Of a stretch of DNA of 9,749 nt, positions 1-5,624 are shown piece after piece. A program made the translations under genes and the position numbers. The notes under the pieces are model-generated. The model was not told the DNA's origin, made no database searches, and saw nothing but the letters and a program-made list of their open reading frames with translations. How positions within the stretch are numbered: position 1 is the stretch's first letter; every line of letters starts with the position of its first letter. Source of the DNA: JACTUA01 sp035506435. GTDB lineage: Archaea > Halobacteriota > Methanomicrobia > Methanomicrobiales > JACTUA01. The DNA lies in NCBI GenBank assembly GCA_035506435.1, contig DATJPK010000073.1, positions 1-9,749 of the forward strand. Direction: 5' to 3'.

Positions 1-372
1 GAGTTCGAGCAGCTCGAGGGGATCGTCATGGACGAGGGGGTGAACTTCACCCACCTCCTCGGGTACCTGACGGAGTTCTACCACCGGATGGGGTTCCCCG
101 GCGTGCGGTTCCGGCCGGGGTACTTCCCGTACACCGAGCCCTCGGTGGAACCCGAGGTCTGGGTAGAGGGGCTCGGCTGGGTGGAGCTCGGCGGGGCGGG
201 AATCTTCAGGGAGGAGGTCACCCGCCCGTGGGGGATAGAGCACCCCGTCCTCGCGTGGGGACTCGGGGTATCGAGGGTCGCGATGCTCACCCTCGGCCTC
301 AGGGACCTGCGGCAACTCTACCGGAGCGATCTCGCCTGGATCCGGGAAAGCCCGATCAGGCGGCCCGGGTGA
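1..372 (+). CDS. pheS: Phenylalanyl-tRNA synthetase alpha subunit, C-terminal part
   Basis: This is the last 123 codons of PheS, the catalytic subunit of the (alpha-beta)2 enzyme that charges tRNA-Phe in the cytoplasm. The gene is cut by the window edge and reading frame 1 is open from base 1. Class II synthetase features are visible. The segment EFEQLEGIVMDE at the very start is the motif 2 region. RFRPGYFPYTEPSVE is the phenylalanine-pocket region typical of PheS. GLGVSRVAML near residues 93-102 of the fragment is motif 3, with its conserved arginine. WVELGGAGIFREEV also fits the family. The spacing and wording are closer to archaeal than bacterial PheS. The frame ends at TGA 370-372 and a GC-rich inverted repeat lies across the stop. 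The next gene has its own TATA box, so pheS is probably last in its transcript. Identification is very secure; only the N-terminal part is missing. Confidence 0.96.
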   Translation, partial: EFEQLEGIVMDEGVNFTHLLGYLTEFYHRMGFPGVRFRPGYFPYTEPSVEPEVWVEGLGWVELGGAGIFREEVTRPWGIEHPVLAWGLGVSRVAMLTLGLRDLRQLYRSDLAWIRESPIRRPG

Positions 373-386
373 GAAGGCCCCCGGGC
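363..386 (+). terminator. Small GC-rich inverted repeat across the pheS stop
   Basis: GCCCGGG (363-369) pairs with CCCGGGC (380-386) around a 10-base loop that contains the pheS stop codon. No T-run follows, only ACTCTATACC, which is already the next gene's TATA region. A role in termination or in mRNA 3'-end stability is a guess; the repeat itself is plain in the sequence. Confidence 0.25.
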
Positions 387-389
387 ACT

Positions 390-404
390 CTATACCTATA
401 TCAT
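390..404 (+). promoter_or_regulatory. Archaeal TATA box for the 85-residue gene
   Basis: The AT-rich run CTATACCTATATCAT stands out in GC-rich surroundings and is centred about 29 bases before the ATG at 427. Archaeal transcription normally starts about 25-27 bases after the TATA centre, so the predicted transcript begins within a few bases of the ATG. No Shine-Dalgarno sequence lies in between. The mRNA is therefore probably leaderless or nearly so. Confidence 0.55.
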
Positions 405-426
405 ATCCCTCCGCCGAGTACCTCCT

Positions 427-684
427 ATGGTGCACGGGGCAGAAAATCCGAAAATCCGGGTGCCGCACCGGGTGTACGAGCTTCTCGAGGACGCCCGGCT
501 CGCCGGGTTCATGGACATGGCCCGGGAGAACCATGACCGGGGGTTCGTGATGCTCGAGGGGCACCTCCTCCACGAGGCGGACCGGACGGGTGACCGGCGG
601 TACAGAGAGCTCCTCGACTGGCTGAAGAAGCATAAGCAGGAATTTTTCTTCGGGGTCTCGTACGGGTTCGAGGACGGCCGGTGA
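427..684 (+). CDS. Small conserved protein of unknown function (tandem paralogue A)
   Basis: An 85-residue soluble, highly charged protein with no signal peptide, membrane helix or cysteine motif. I do not recognise a named family. It is a clear paralogue of the next gene (766-1008): an ungapped alignment by eye gives 33 identities over 79 positions, about 42%. Shared blocks are KIxVPxxVxExLE near the start, GFxDxA and GF in the middle, and WLKxHKxEFFxGVxxGFExG at the end. The ATG at 427 is chosen because the paralogy begins right after it and a TATA box sits about 29 bases upstream. This copy is rich in Arg, Asp and Glu, while its partner is lysine-rich. The paralogy and the start-to-stop conservation argue strongly that the gene is real. 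Its role cannot be read from sequence. Confidence 0.85.
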   Translation: MVHGAENPKIRVPHRVYELLEDARLAGFMDMARENHDRGFVMLEGHLLHEADRTGDRRYRELLDWLKKHKQEFFFGVSYGFEDGR

Positions 685-710
685 ACCTTCCCGGGGCCCC
701 CGGAGAGAAA

Positions 711-725
711 CAATTCAAATATATA
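711..725 (+). promoter_or_regulatory. BRE/TATA promoter for the 80-residue gene
   Basis: CAATTCAAATATATA is an AT-rich island between two GC-rich genes. The ATATATA core is centred about 44 bases before the ATG at 766. This predicts a start site near 748 and a leader of about 18 bases with no obvious Shine-Dalgarno motif. The second paralogue therefore has its own promoter rather than relying only on read-through from 427-684. Confidence 0.55.
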
Positions 726-765
726 CCCATCCCGAAGTACTGAGAGCTCAGACCGAAGAACCCCC

Positions 766-1008
766 ATGAACGCGAAGATCAAGGTCCCCCGGGATGTCTT
801 TGAGGTGCTCGAGACCCTCCGGAGCGGGGGCTTCCTCGACATCGCGAAGAAGGAGAAGGAGAAGGGGTTCCTGATCGCCCTCACCCACTGCAAGTTCGAG
901 TACGAGAAGAAGAAGGATGCGAAGTTCATGAACACCTACGAGTGGCTGAAGAGGCACAAGCACGAGTTCTTCTGGGGAGTTCTCGACGGGTTCGAGGTGG
1001 GGATGTGA
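766..1008 (+). CDS. Small lysine-rich conserved protein of unknown function (tandem paralogue B)
   Basis: An 80-residue cytoplasmic protein, paralogous to the gene at 427-684. The region KKEKEKGFLIALTHCKFEYEK is strongly basic and probably helical. The C-terminal block WLKRHKHEFFWGVLDGFEVG matches the partner's almost residue for residue. It has no catalytic motif, signal peptide or membrane segment that I can see. The ATG at 766 is preceded by a TATA box and a short leader. The stop at 1006-1008 lies inside a 9-bp inverted repeat (1005-1039). The HEAT-repeat gene starts about 40 bases later with no visible promoter of its own, so the two may be co-transcribed. Two copies that kept length and frame but diverged in charge suggest duplication followed by specialisation; this is inference. 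Confidence 0.87.
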   Translation: MNAKIKVPRDVFEVLETLRSGGFLDIAKKEKEKGFLIALTHCKFEYEKKKDAKFMNTYEWLKRHKHEFFWGVLDGFEVGM

Positions 1009-1039
1009 CCGGGGCCGGGGGCGACGGGTGCCCGGTCAC
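1005..1039. repeat. 9-bp inverted repeat spanning a stop codon
   Basis: GTGACCGGG (1005-1013) is matched exactly by CCCGGTCAC (1031-1039), with a 17-base loop. The left arm contains the TGA of the 80-residue gene. The loop contains a GTG that could be read as the HEAT gene start. If it folds in RNA it would hide that GTG and leave the ATG at 1049 free. Its function as an attenuator, processing site or weak terminator is not shown. Confidence 0.5.
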
Positions 1040-1048
1040 CCTCACGAA

Positions 1049-1558
1049 ATGAGGCGGGCCCCGGCATCCCGGAAGGAAGGGGAGGACCCGGTAGCTGGCG
1101 GGATCAGTTCCCTCACCGGCATCCTCCGTTCGGATCCCGACCCCGCGGCCCGGAAAGCAGCCGCCGCTGCCCTCGGCGGCTCAGGCGATGCCCAGGCCAT
1201 CGGGGTACTCGCCCTGGCCCTCCACGATCCGGTAAAAGAGGTTCGGGCGGCGGCTGCGGAAGCACTCGCAGTCACCGGCCCGCCGGCCGTCGGCGCCCTG
1301 ATCCGGTGCCTCGCCGATTTTGACTGGGTCGTCAGGTATCGTGCGGCCGAGGCACTGGGGTCCGTCAGGGACCGGCGGGTGACCACCGCGCTCATCCGTG
1401 CCCTCGGCGACCCCAGGGACCATGTCAGGTACATGGCGGCAAAGGGCCTCGGCAGGCAGGGCGGGAGGAGCGCCATCGGGCCGCTCACGGCCGCCCTTTC
1501 CGACGAAAACGAGTTCGTGCGCCGCGCCGCGAAGGCCGCCCTCGCGGCTCTCGGCTGA
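1049..1558 (+). CDS. HEAT-repeat (PBS-lyase-like) protein
   Basis: A 169-residue alpha-solenoid protein, expected to be a cytoplasmic protein-protein scaffold. After a short basic N-terminus the sequence resolves into about five helical-hairpin repeats of roughly 31 residues. Each has the form xxLxxALxDxxxxVRxxAAxALGxxGxxxA, for example ALIRCLADFDWVVRYRAAEALG and the next unit ALIRALGDPRDHVRYMAAKGLG. The Asp-Pro/Val-Arg/Ala-Ala pattern is the PBS-lyase/HEAT_2 type common in methanogens. I chose ATG 1049; an in-frame GTG at 1028 would add seven residues but sits in a predicted hairpin loop. No promoter is seen, so it probably shares a transcript with 766-1008. It is convergent with the phosphatase gene, with 13 bases between stops. 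The binding partner is unknown. Confidence 0.9.
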   Translation: MRRAPASRKEGEDPVAGGISSLTGILRSDPDPAARKAAAAALGGSGDAQAIGVLALALHDPVKEVRAAAAEALAVTGPPAVGALIRCLADFDWVVRYRAAEALGSVRDRRVTTALIRALGDPRDHVRYMAAKGLGRQGGRSAIGPLTAALSDENEFVRRAAKAALAALG

Positions 1559-1571
1559 CCTGCGCGTCGGG

Positions 1572-2318
1572 TCACGGCTCCCTGCGGGGAGCGCACTCGT
1601 CAAACCGGCAGACGATCACCGAGAGGTTGTCTGTGCTCCCGCCGGCGACGGCTGCGTCGATGAGGGCATGGGCGGCCTCGCGGGCCCCGGGGGTCGCCGC
1701 GAGCCTCCGGAAGCGGTCCGGCTCGATGAAATCATGGATGCCGTCCGATGTGAGGGCGAGCACACTGCCCCCTGCCTCCATGTTATAGATATCGGGCACG
1801 CACCCCCTCTCGAGCCCGAGGGCCCGGGTGATGATATTGGCCCGGGGGTGCCGGATCGCCTCCCGCTCGGTGAGCTCCCCGGCATCGATGAGCTGCTGGA
1901 GATAGCTGTGATCCTTCGTGTGCCAGGAGCCCGCCCCGCCGATGACCCAGGCCCGGCTGTCGCCGAGGTTCCCGATGGTGCACCGCCCGTCGCAGGAGGC
2001 GATGCAGGCGGTGAGGGTCGTCCCGGAGTTGACCCCCTGTTCCCGGTTGTACCGCACGATCTCCAGGTTCGCCTCGGCAAAGACCTGCAGGAGGAGGAGC
2101 TCGGGGTCCAGCGCCGACAGCGCATCGGCGTCAACCCTCGCGAGCCCGGCGATGGCTGTCCCGCTCGCCACCTCGCCCCGGGCATGGCCGCCGAGGCCGT
2201 CCGCGATGCCAAAGACGAAATATTCCCCGGTGTCGACGGCGAGGATGGCGTCCTCGTTCCTCTCCCGGCCGCCCTTGTCGGTGATGGCATAGAAGCTGCA
2301 ATCAGGCAGGAGTACCAC
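1572..2318 (-). CDS. PP2C-family serine/threonine protein phosphatase
   Basis: A 248-residue single-domain PPM/PP2C phosphatase, the usual length for bacterial and archaeal stand-alone enzymes of the Stp/PrpC type. It would remove phosphate from Ser/Thr with two bound Mn/Mg ions in the cytoplasm. The motifs occur in order: RNEDA (residues 20-24), IADGLGGHARGEVAS (38-52, metal-binding Asp40 and Gly41), SGTTLTACI (98-106), GNLGDSRAWV (116-125), TSDGIHDFI (190-198, metal Asp192) and STDNLSVIV (228-236, metal Asp230). All expected acidic residues are present. The frame stays open upstream to 2540, but that extension is Pro/Ser/Arg-rich, has no motif and runs into the protease gene. I therefore use GTG 2318, just before FYAITDKG. 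No kinase is in the window, so the substrate is unknown. It is divergent from the protease and convergent with the HEAT gene. Confidence 0.93.
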   Translation of the reverse strand: MVLLPDCSFYAITDKGGRERNEDAILAVDTGEYFVFGIADGLGGHARGEVASGTAIAGLARVDADALSALDPELLLLQVFAEANLEIVRYNREQGVNSGTTLTACIASCDGRCTIGNLGDSRAWVIGGAGSWHTKDHSYLQQLIDAGELTEREAIRHPRANIITRALGLERGCVPDIYNMEAGGSVLALTSDGIHDFIEPDRFRRLAATPGAREAAHALIDAAVAGGSTDNLSVIVCRFDECAPRREP

Positions 2319-2328
2319 CCGGCTCTTC

Positions 2329-2370
2329 CTTATACCCGATCCGGATGGTTGCCCATGAACGGTTAAAAAG
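2329..2370 (-). promoter_or_regulatory. Possible promoter region of the PP2C gene
   Basis: Two TATA-like runs read on the minus strand lie here: CTTTTTAA (about 2363-2370) and GTATAAGG (about 2329-2336). The first predicts a start site near 2340 and a leader of about 20 bases containing AAGGAAG before the GTG at 2318, which fits. The second is only about 15 bases from the GTG, too close unless the real start codon is elsewhere. The assignment is uncertain. Confidence 0.35.
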
Positions 2371-2411
2371 CTTGGTCGGGACGAAGCCGGGGAAGGTCCT
2401 GGAGCGACCAT

Positions 2412-2421
2412 AGGTATAAAT
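2412..2421 (+). promoter_or_regulatory. TATA box for the protease gene
   Basis: AGGTATAAAT in a GC-rich setting predicts a transcription start near 2443, giving a leader of about 58-76 bases before the protease start (GTG 2501 or ATG 2519). The leader contains GAGGGGG (2503-2509), placed as a possible ribosome site for ATG 2519. It would drive the protease and the small gene behind it. Confidence 0.45.
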
Positions 2422-2518
2422 CCGCGGGAGTACCCGGTCAGGTTAGATCCCGGCCGTGGGGTAGCCGTCTGAACGGCCGTCCTCCCGGCGGATCGGACAC
2501 GTGAGGGGGCAGGTGAGG

Positions 2519-3523
2519 ATGCAGGAAGAACTCGATCCATTGCGCCTGGTGCTCAGGGATATGCGACTCGATCTTCTCGAGCGGGAGAACGTGGTGGCGA
2601 CCGGTATCGGGTACAAGGTGCGCGGCGGGGAGAGGACCGGGACGCTCTCCATCGTCTGCTCGGTTGTTGAGAAGGTTGCCGGAGCGCGGCTCGCGGGGAA
2701 CGCCCTCATCCCCCCTCAGGTGGGAGGGATCCCGACGGACGTGGTGGAGACGGGCGTCATCCGTGCCCTGCAGGCAAGGACCGACCGGTGGCGGCCCGCG
2801 CCGGGAGGGGTGAGCATCGGCCACAAGGACATCACCGCAGGGACCCTCGGGTGCCTGGTGAAGGACGACGCAGGGACGTACATCCTCTCGAACAACCATG
2901 TCCTTGCGAACTCGAACGCCGGTTCCCCCGGCGATGCCATTCTCCAGCCGGGGCCCATCGACGGTGGGAAGAACCCGGCCGACCGGATCGCCGAGCTTGC
3001 CCGGTTCGTGACGATTGCCTTCCCGGAGCCCGCTCCACCGAGCGACTGCCCGATTGGGAACGGGGTCGCCTCGGTTGCGAACCTGTTCGCCCGGGCGGTG
3101 GGGAGCACGACCCGGCTCCAGGCGGTCAGGCCGCTTGCGGCAGAGAACCAGGTGGATGCGGCCCTCGCCCGGCCCGTGAATATCGCCGACGTCAGGAACG
3201 ATATCCTGGAAATCGGGACCATCACCGGCGTGAAGCAGGGTGAGCTCCGGATGGCGGTCCGGAAGAGCGGGAGGACCTCCGGGCTCACGAGCGGGGAGAT
3301 CCAGCAGGTCGACGTGACGGTGGACGTTGACTACGGGAGCGGTCGCACGGCGAGGTTCACCGACCAGCTCCTCGCGGGCGCGATGAGCCAGGGGGGGGAC
3401 AGCGGTTCCGCGGTGCTCGACACCTCCAATAACCTGGTCGGGCTCCTCTTTGCCGGGAGCGACACCTCGACGATTTTCAACCGGATCGAGAACGTCTTCT
3501 CGGCGCTCCAGGTGCATCTCTGA
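2519..3523 (+). CDS. Trypsin-fold serine protease with N-terminal accessory domain
   Basis: A 334-residue protein with a chymotrypsin-like peptidase core and no signal peptide, so probably cytoplasmic. Numbered from ATG 2519, the likely catalytic triad is His127 in ILSNNHVLA, Asp213 in QVDAALARP and Ser295 in QGGDSGSAVL. The GDSGS box with a preceding Gly and a following GLLFAGS strand is classic for this fold. Residues about 15-85 form a separate small domain, with LLERENVVATGIGY followed by a beta-strand and LIPPQVGGIPTDVVETG. This domain is echoed in the next gene. An in-frame GTG at 2501 would add six residues; ATG 2519 has GAGGGGG 9 bases upstream and AGGTGA 2 bases upstream. No PDZ domain or membrane anchor is seen, so it is not a typical HtrA/DegP. 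The substrate is unknown. The small gene follows after 18 bases. Confidence 0.88.
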   Translation: MQEELDPLRLVLRDMRLDLLERENVVATGIGYKVRGGERTGTLSIVCSVVEKVAGARLAGNALIPPQVGGIPTDVVETGVIRALQARTDRWRPAPGGVSIGHKDITAGTLGCLVKDDAGTYILSNNHVLANSNAGSPGDAILQPGPIDGGKNPADRIAELARFVTIAFPEPAPPSDCPIGNGVASVANLFARAVGSTTRLQAVRPLAAENQVDAALARPVNIADVRNDILEIGTITGVKQGELRMAVRKSGRTSGLTSGEIQQVDVTVDVDYGSGRTARFTDQLLAGAMSQGGDSGSAVLDTSNNLVGLLFAGSDTSTIFNRIENVFSALQVHL

Positions 3524-3541
3524 AGGAAGGCGGGAAGAACC

Positions 3542-3796
3542 ATGGCTGCGAAGGGAAACCCGGCTGGAAGGGCGGGAGGCCTGGCGGCAATCCGGGAGGT
3601 CAAGGCCCGGCACGAGGACCGGCTCCTTTCCCTGCCCGGGGTTGTATCGGTGGGGATCGGCACGGCCGCCGGCGGGGACATGGAGATCGTTGTCGGGCTC
3701 GACCGGCACCGGCCCGGGACCGAGAGCGAGGTCCCGGTCGAGCTCGAGGGGTTCAGGGTCCGGGTCGAGGTGATCGGGAGGCAAAGGGCCCTCTGA
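3542..3796 (+). CDS. Small protein resembling the protease's N-terminal domain
   Basis: An 84-residue soluble protein directly behind the protease, with GGAAGG (3525-3530) as ribosome site and an 18-base gap, so almost certainly co-transcribed. Residues 27-84 parallel the protease N-domain. LLSLPGVVSVGIGTA matches LLERENVVATGIGY. A hydrophobic strand (MEIVVGL versus TLSIVCS) follows. Then VPVELEGFRVRVEVIG matches IPPQVGGIPTDVVETG, and both segments end in RAL. Proteins with this VxxVGIG...P..L.GxxVxVxxxG pattern occur next to or fused to trypsin-fold peptidases, as far as I know the family. A free copy of the domain could act as an inhibitor, a chaperone for folding, or a regulator that competes with the built-in domain; this is inference. 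No cysteine, signal peptide or membrane segment is present. Confidence 0.8.
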   Translation: MAAKGNPAGRAGGLAAIREVKARHEDRLLSLPGVVSVGIGTAAGGDMEIVVGLDRHRPGTESEVPVELEGFRVRVEVIGRQRAL

Positions 3797-3820
3797 CCCG
3801 GGTTTCCCGGCGGAACATCA

Positions 3821-3832
3821 AGCCATAAATAC
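3821..3832 (+). promoter_or_regulatory. TATA box for the cyclo-ligase/ftr unit
   Basis: AGCCATAAATAC, centred near 3828, lies 26 bases before the ATG at 3854. No ribosome site precedes that ATG (GCCCAGTTTTCTCC), so the transcript is predicted to start at the start codon itself. This appears to be the sole promoter for the two-gene unit up to 5319. Confidence 0.65.
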
Positions 3833-3853
3833 CCATGGGGCCCAGTTTTCTCC

Positions 3854-4429
3854 ATGAGGGAACAGAAGAACCGGGTCCGGCAGGCAATGCGCGAACGCCG
3901 GGAGAAGCTCTCCCCGGCCGAGCGCCTTGAAAAGAGCCGGAAGATCTGCGGCCATGTCCTCGGCCTCATCCGGGAGGGGGAGACCGTGATGGTCTACTCC
4001 TCGAAGGAACTCGAGGCGAACACGAGGCCCCTCATCGAAGAGCTCCTCGCGGCAGGGAACCCGGTCATCGTCCCCGTCATCGTGAAGGAGGACGTGAGCC
4101 TCAGGCTCTCCTATCTCACAGATCCCTCGGTACTCGTCATCTCTACCTTCGGCGTCCCCGAGCCCATCGGAAGCGAAATCCCGGCGCGGGCGGAGGATGT
4201 CGACACCATCATCCTCCCGATGCTCGGCTTCGACCGGAGGGGCGCCCGGCTCGGGTACGGCGCCGGGTATTACGACCGGTTCCTGGCGCGGAACCCCCGG
4301 ATCCGCCGGATCGGGATCGCCTTTGCCTGCCAGGAGGCGGACGAGGTCCCGTGCGACGAGAACGACATACACATGCACCTGATCATCACCGAGGACGGGA
4401 TCGTGTACTCCGGCGGGAAGGGGCGATAA
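3854..4429 (+). CDS. 5-formyltetrahydrofolate cyclo-ligase family protein
   Basis: A 191-residue member of the 5-FCL/MTHFS (YgfA) family, close to the usual length. The family uses ATP to close 5-formyl-tetrahydrofolate into 5,10-methenyl-tetrahydrofolate. The N-terminus (KNRVRQAMRERREKLSP) is the standard basic helix with nucleotide-contacting residues. The family signature is intact at residues 126-144: FDRRGARLGYGAGYYDRF, with the Gly-rich ATP loop and the paired tyrosines. LPMLGFD just before it also fits. The ATG at 3854 is 26 bases from a TATA box. The stop TAA (4427-4429) shares its last A with the ftr ATG (TAATG), implying translational coupling. Methanogens use tetrahydromethanopterin as main C1 carrier. 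The pairing with Ftr therefore raises the possibility that this enzyme handles formyl-tetrahydromethanopterin rather than folate; that is inference. The family call is secure, the substrate is not. Confidence 0.94.
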   Translation: MREQKNRVRQAMRERREKLSPAERLEKSRKICGHVLGLIREGETVMVYSSKELEANTRPLIEELLAAGNPVIVPVIVKEDVSLRLSYLTDPSVLVISTFGVPEPIGSEIPARAEDVDTIILPMLGFDRRGARLGYGAGYYDRFLARNPRIRRIGIAFACQEADEVPCDENDIHMHLIITEDGIVYSGGKGR

Positions 4430-5319
4430 TGGAGATCAACGGGGCAGGGATTCTCGATACCTATGCCGAGGCCTTCCCCGTCTGGGTGTCGAGGATCGTG
4501 ATCACTGCCGCCACCCGGGAATGGGCCCGGCGGGCGGCTGTCGAGGCGAGCGGGTTTGCCACCTCGAAGATCGGGTGTCCCTGCGAGGCGGGGATCGAGG
4601 GCGATCCCGGGGCCGGGGAGACCCCGGACGGGCGCGAGGGCGTCTCCATCCTCGTCTGCTCCGAGAAGAAGAACCTGAAGGCGAACGTCGCGTCCCGAAT
4701 CTCCCAGTGCGTCCTCCCGGCCCCTACCGCGTCGGCGTTCGACGGCCTCCCCGAGGCGGGTGTGCGGTTCCACACCCGGATGCACTACTTCGGGGATTCG
4801 TACGAGGAAAGGGTCACCGTCGGGGGAAGGCGGTGCTGGCGGATCCCGACGATGGAAGGCTGGTACGTGGGCGAGGAGGGATTCGGTGCCGTGCCGGGGG
4901 TTGCCGGGGGGAATTTCCTCGTCATGGGCAGGGACCGGGAGTCGGCCCTCCCGGCAGCAGAGGCGGCCGCCGGAGTAATCGCCGGGATGCGGGGCGTCAT
5001 CACGAGCTTCCCCGGGGGGATCGTTGCGAGCGGCTCCAAGGTCGGGTGCAGGAACTACCGGTTCCCGATGCCCGCCTCGACGAACCATCCCCTTTGCCCC
5101 GGCCTCGCGGGCAGGGTAGCCGATTCACTGGTCCCGGATGGCGTCGGCTCCATCTACGAGATCGTTATTAACGGGCTTTCGGAGGCCGCGGTGAAGGGAG
5201 CGATGAAGGCCGGTATCGAGGCCGCGACCTCGACGGGAGGGGTCCTTTTCATCGGGGCATCGAACTTCGGGGGCAGGCTCGGGCCGTACCGGCTCTCCCT
5301 CCGCGATCTCTTCCGGTGA
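4429..5319 (+). CDS. ftr: Formylmethanofuran--tetrahydromethanopterin formyltransferase
   Basis: A 296-residue cytoplasmic enzyme, matching the usual length of about 297. It moves the formyl group from formylmethanofuran to N5 of tetrahydromethanopterin, the second step of CO2 reduction to methane. The family pattern runs through the whole length. It opens with MEINGAGILDTYAEAF. The next blocks are ITAAT with the following helix, CPCEAGIE, ETPDGREGVSI, QCVLPAPTASAFD, VAGGNFLVM, FPGGIVASGSKVG, PASTN, YEIVINGLSEAAVKGAM and NFGGRLGPY. It starts at the ATG overlapping the cyclo-ligase stop, with GGAAGGGG as ribosome site a few bases upstream. The sequence carries more cysteines than I expect for an Ftr (several in the N-terminal half). 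It could be the second, less-studied Ftr-like copy that some methanogens carry, but this cannot be decided here. It is convergent with the YHS gene, 21 bases apart. Confidence 0.96.
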   Translation: MEINGAGILDTYAEAFPVWVSRIVITAATREWARRAAVEASGFATSKIGCPCEAGIEGDPGAGETPDGREGVSILVCSEKKNLKANVASRISQCVLPAPTASAFDGLPEAGVRFHTRMHYFGDSYEERVTVGGRRCWRIPTMEGWYVGEEGFGAVPGVAGGNFLVMGRDRESALPAAEAAAGVIAGMRGVITSFPGGIVASGSKVGCRNYRFPMPASTNHPLCPGLAGRVADSLVPDGVGSIYEIVINGLSEAAVKGAMKAGIEAATSTGGVLFIGASNFGGRLGPYRLSLRDLFR

Positions 5320-5340
5320 TTGCCGGGGTGCGGTCCGCCT

Positions 5341-5523
5341 TCAGCAGCTCATCCCGGGATCGATCCTGAAGGCAGGCCCCAGGTTCGTGTATTTCCCCGG
5401 GTTCTCCCCGAACTTCTTCTTGCAGCTCGCGGTGCAGAAATAGTACTTCTGTCCCTTGAACGTCGCCACGTGCTTCCCCGTCTCTTCGTCCACCTCTGCG
5501 TAACAGACCGGATCGGTTGCCAC
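5341..5523 (-). CDS. YHS-domain metal-binding protein
   Basis: A 60-residue protein made of one YHS domain plus a short tail. The domain shows DPVC (Cys7), YYFCTASCKKKF (Cys30 and Cys34) and ENPGKY, the standard metal-binding pattern found alone or attached to copper ATPases and other metal proteins. The tail TNLGPAFRIDPGMSC adds a terminal cysteine (Cys60) beyond the usual domain end. The start is GTG 5523, because a strong ribosome site GGAGGTGG lies 6 bases upstream (5530-5537). The frame is open further up to an ATG at 5556, but that would place the ribosome site inside the gene. It is divergent from the helix-turn-helix gene (101 bases apart). It may bind copper, zinc or iron; which metal cannot be told from sequence. 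Confidence 0.88.
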   Translation of the reverse strand: MATDPVCYAEVDEETGKHVATFKGQKYYFCTASCKKKFGENPGKYTNLGPAFRIDPGMSC

Positions 5524-5529
5524 GGTTCT

Positions 5530-5537
5530 CCACCTCC
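5530..5537 (-). promoter_or_regulatory. Strong ribosome binding site fixing the YHS start
   Basis: On the minus strand this reads GGAGGTGG, a near-perfect complement to the archaeal 16S rRNA 3' end. It sits 6 bases before GTG 5523 and decides the start in favour of that codon over the upstream in-frame ATG at 5556. Confidence 0.7.
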
Positions 5538-5561
5538 GACAATCCCCCATCGGCACCGGGC

Positions 5562-5576
5562 GATATCTTCTTTTCG
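5562..5576 (-). promoter_or_regulatory. Possible BRE/TATA of the YHS gene
   Basis: The minus strand reads CGAAAAGAAGATAT, a BRE-like CGAAA followed by an imperfect TATA box. Its position predicts a start near 5540, just upstream of the GGAGGTGG ribosome site. The TATA core is weak. Confidence 0.35.
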
Positions 5577-5595
5577 ACTGAAAGGCGGGAGAACC

Positions 5596-5604
5596 CTTAT
5601 ATGT
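5596..5604 (+). promoter_or_regulatory. TATA box for the helix-turn-helix gene
   Basis: CTTATATGT, centred near 5600, lies 25 bases before the ATG at 5625, with no ribosome site between. This predicts a leaderless transcript and supports ATG 5625 over the in-frame ATG at 5601, which falls inside the box. Confidence 0.6.
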
Positions 5605-5624
5605 ACCGGGGGATATTCTCCCGC

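Noticed and set aside
1398..2366. A 322-codon open frame on the plus strand opposite the PP2C gene
   Set aside because: The minus strand carries all PP2C motifs. The plus-strand product is low-complexity Gly/Pro/Asp/Glu sequence and also overlaps the end of the HEAT gene.
2519..3523. HtrA/DegP-type periplasmic protease
   Set aside because: There is no signal peptide, membrane anchor or PDZ domain, and the N-terminal domain is of a different kind.
2438..3784. A 448-codon open frame on the minus strand opposite the protease and its small neighbour
   Set aside because: It is longer than the protease gene but is only a GC-rich mirror frame, full of Arg, Pro, His and Asp with no domain. The plus strand has a full catalytic triad and a ribosome site.
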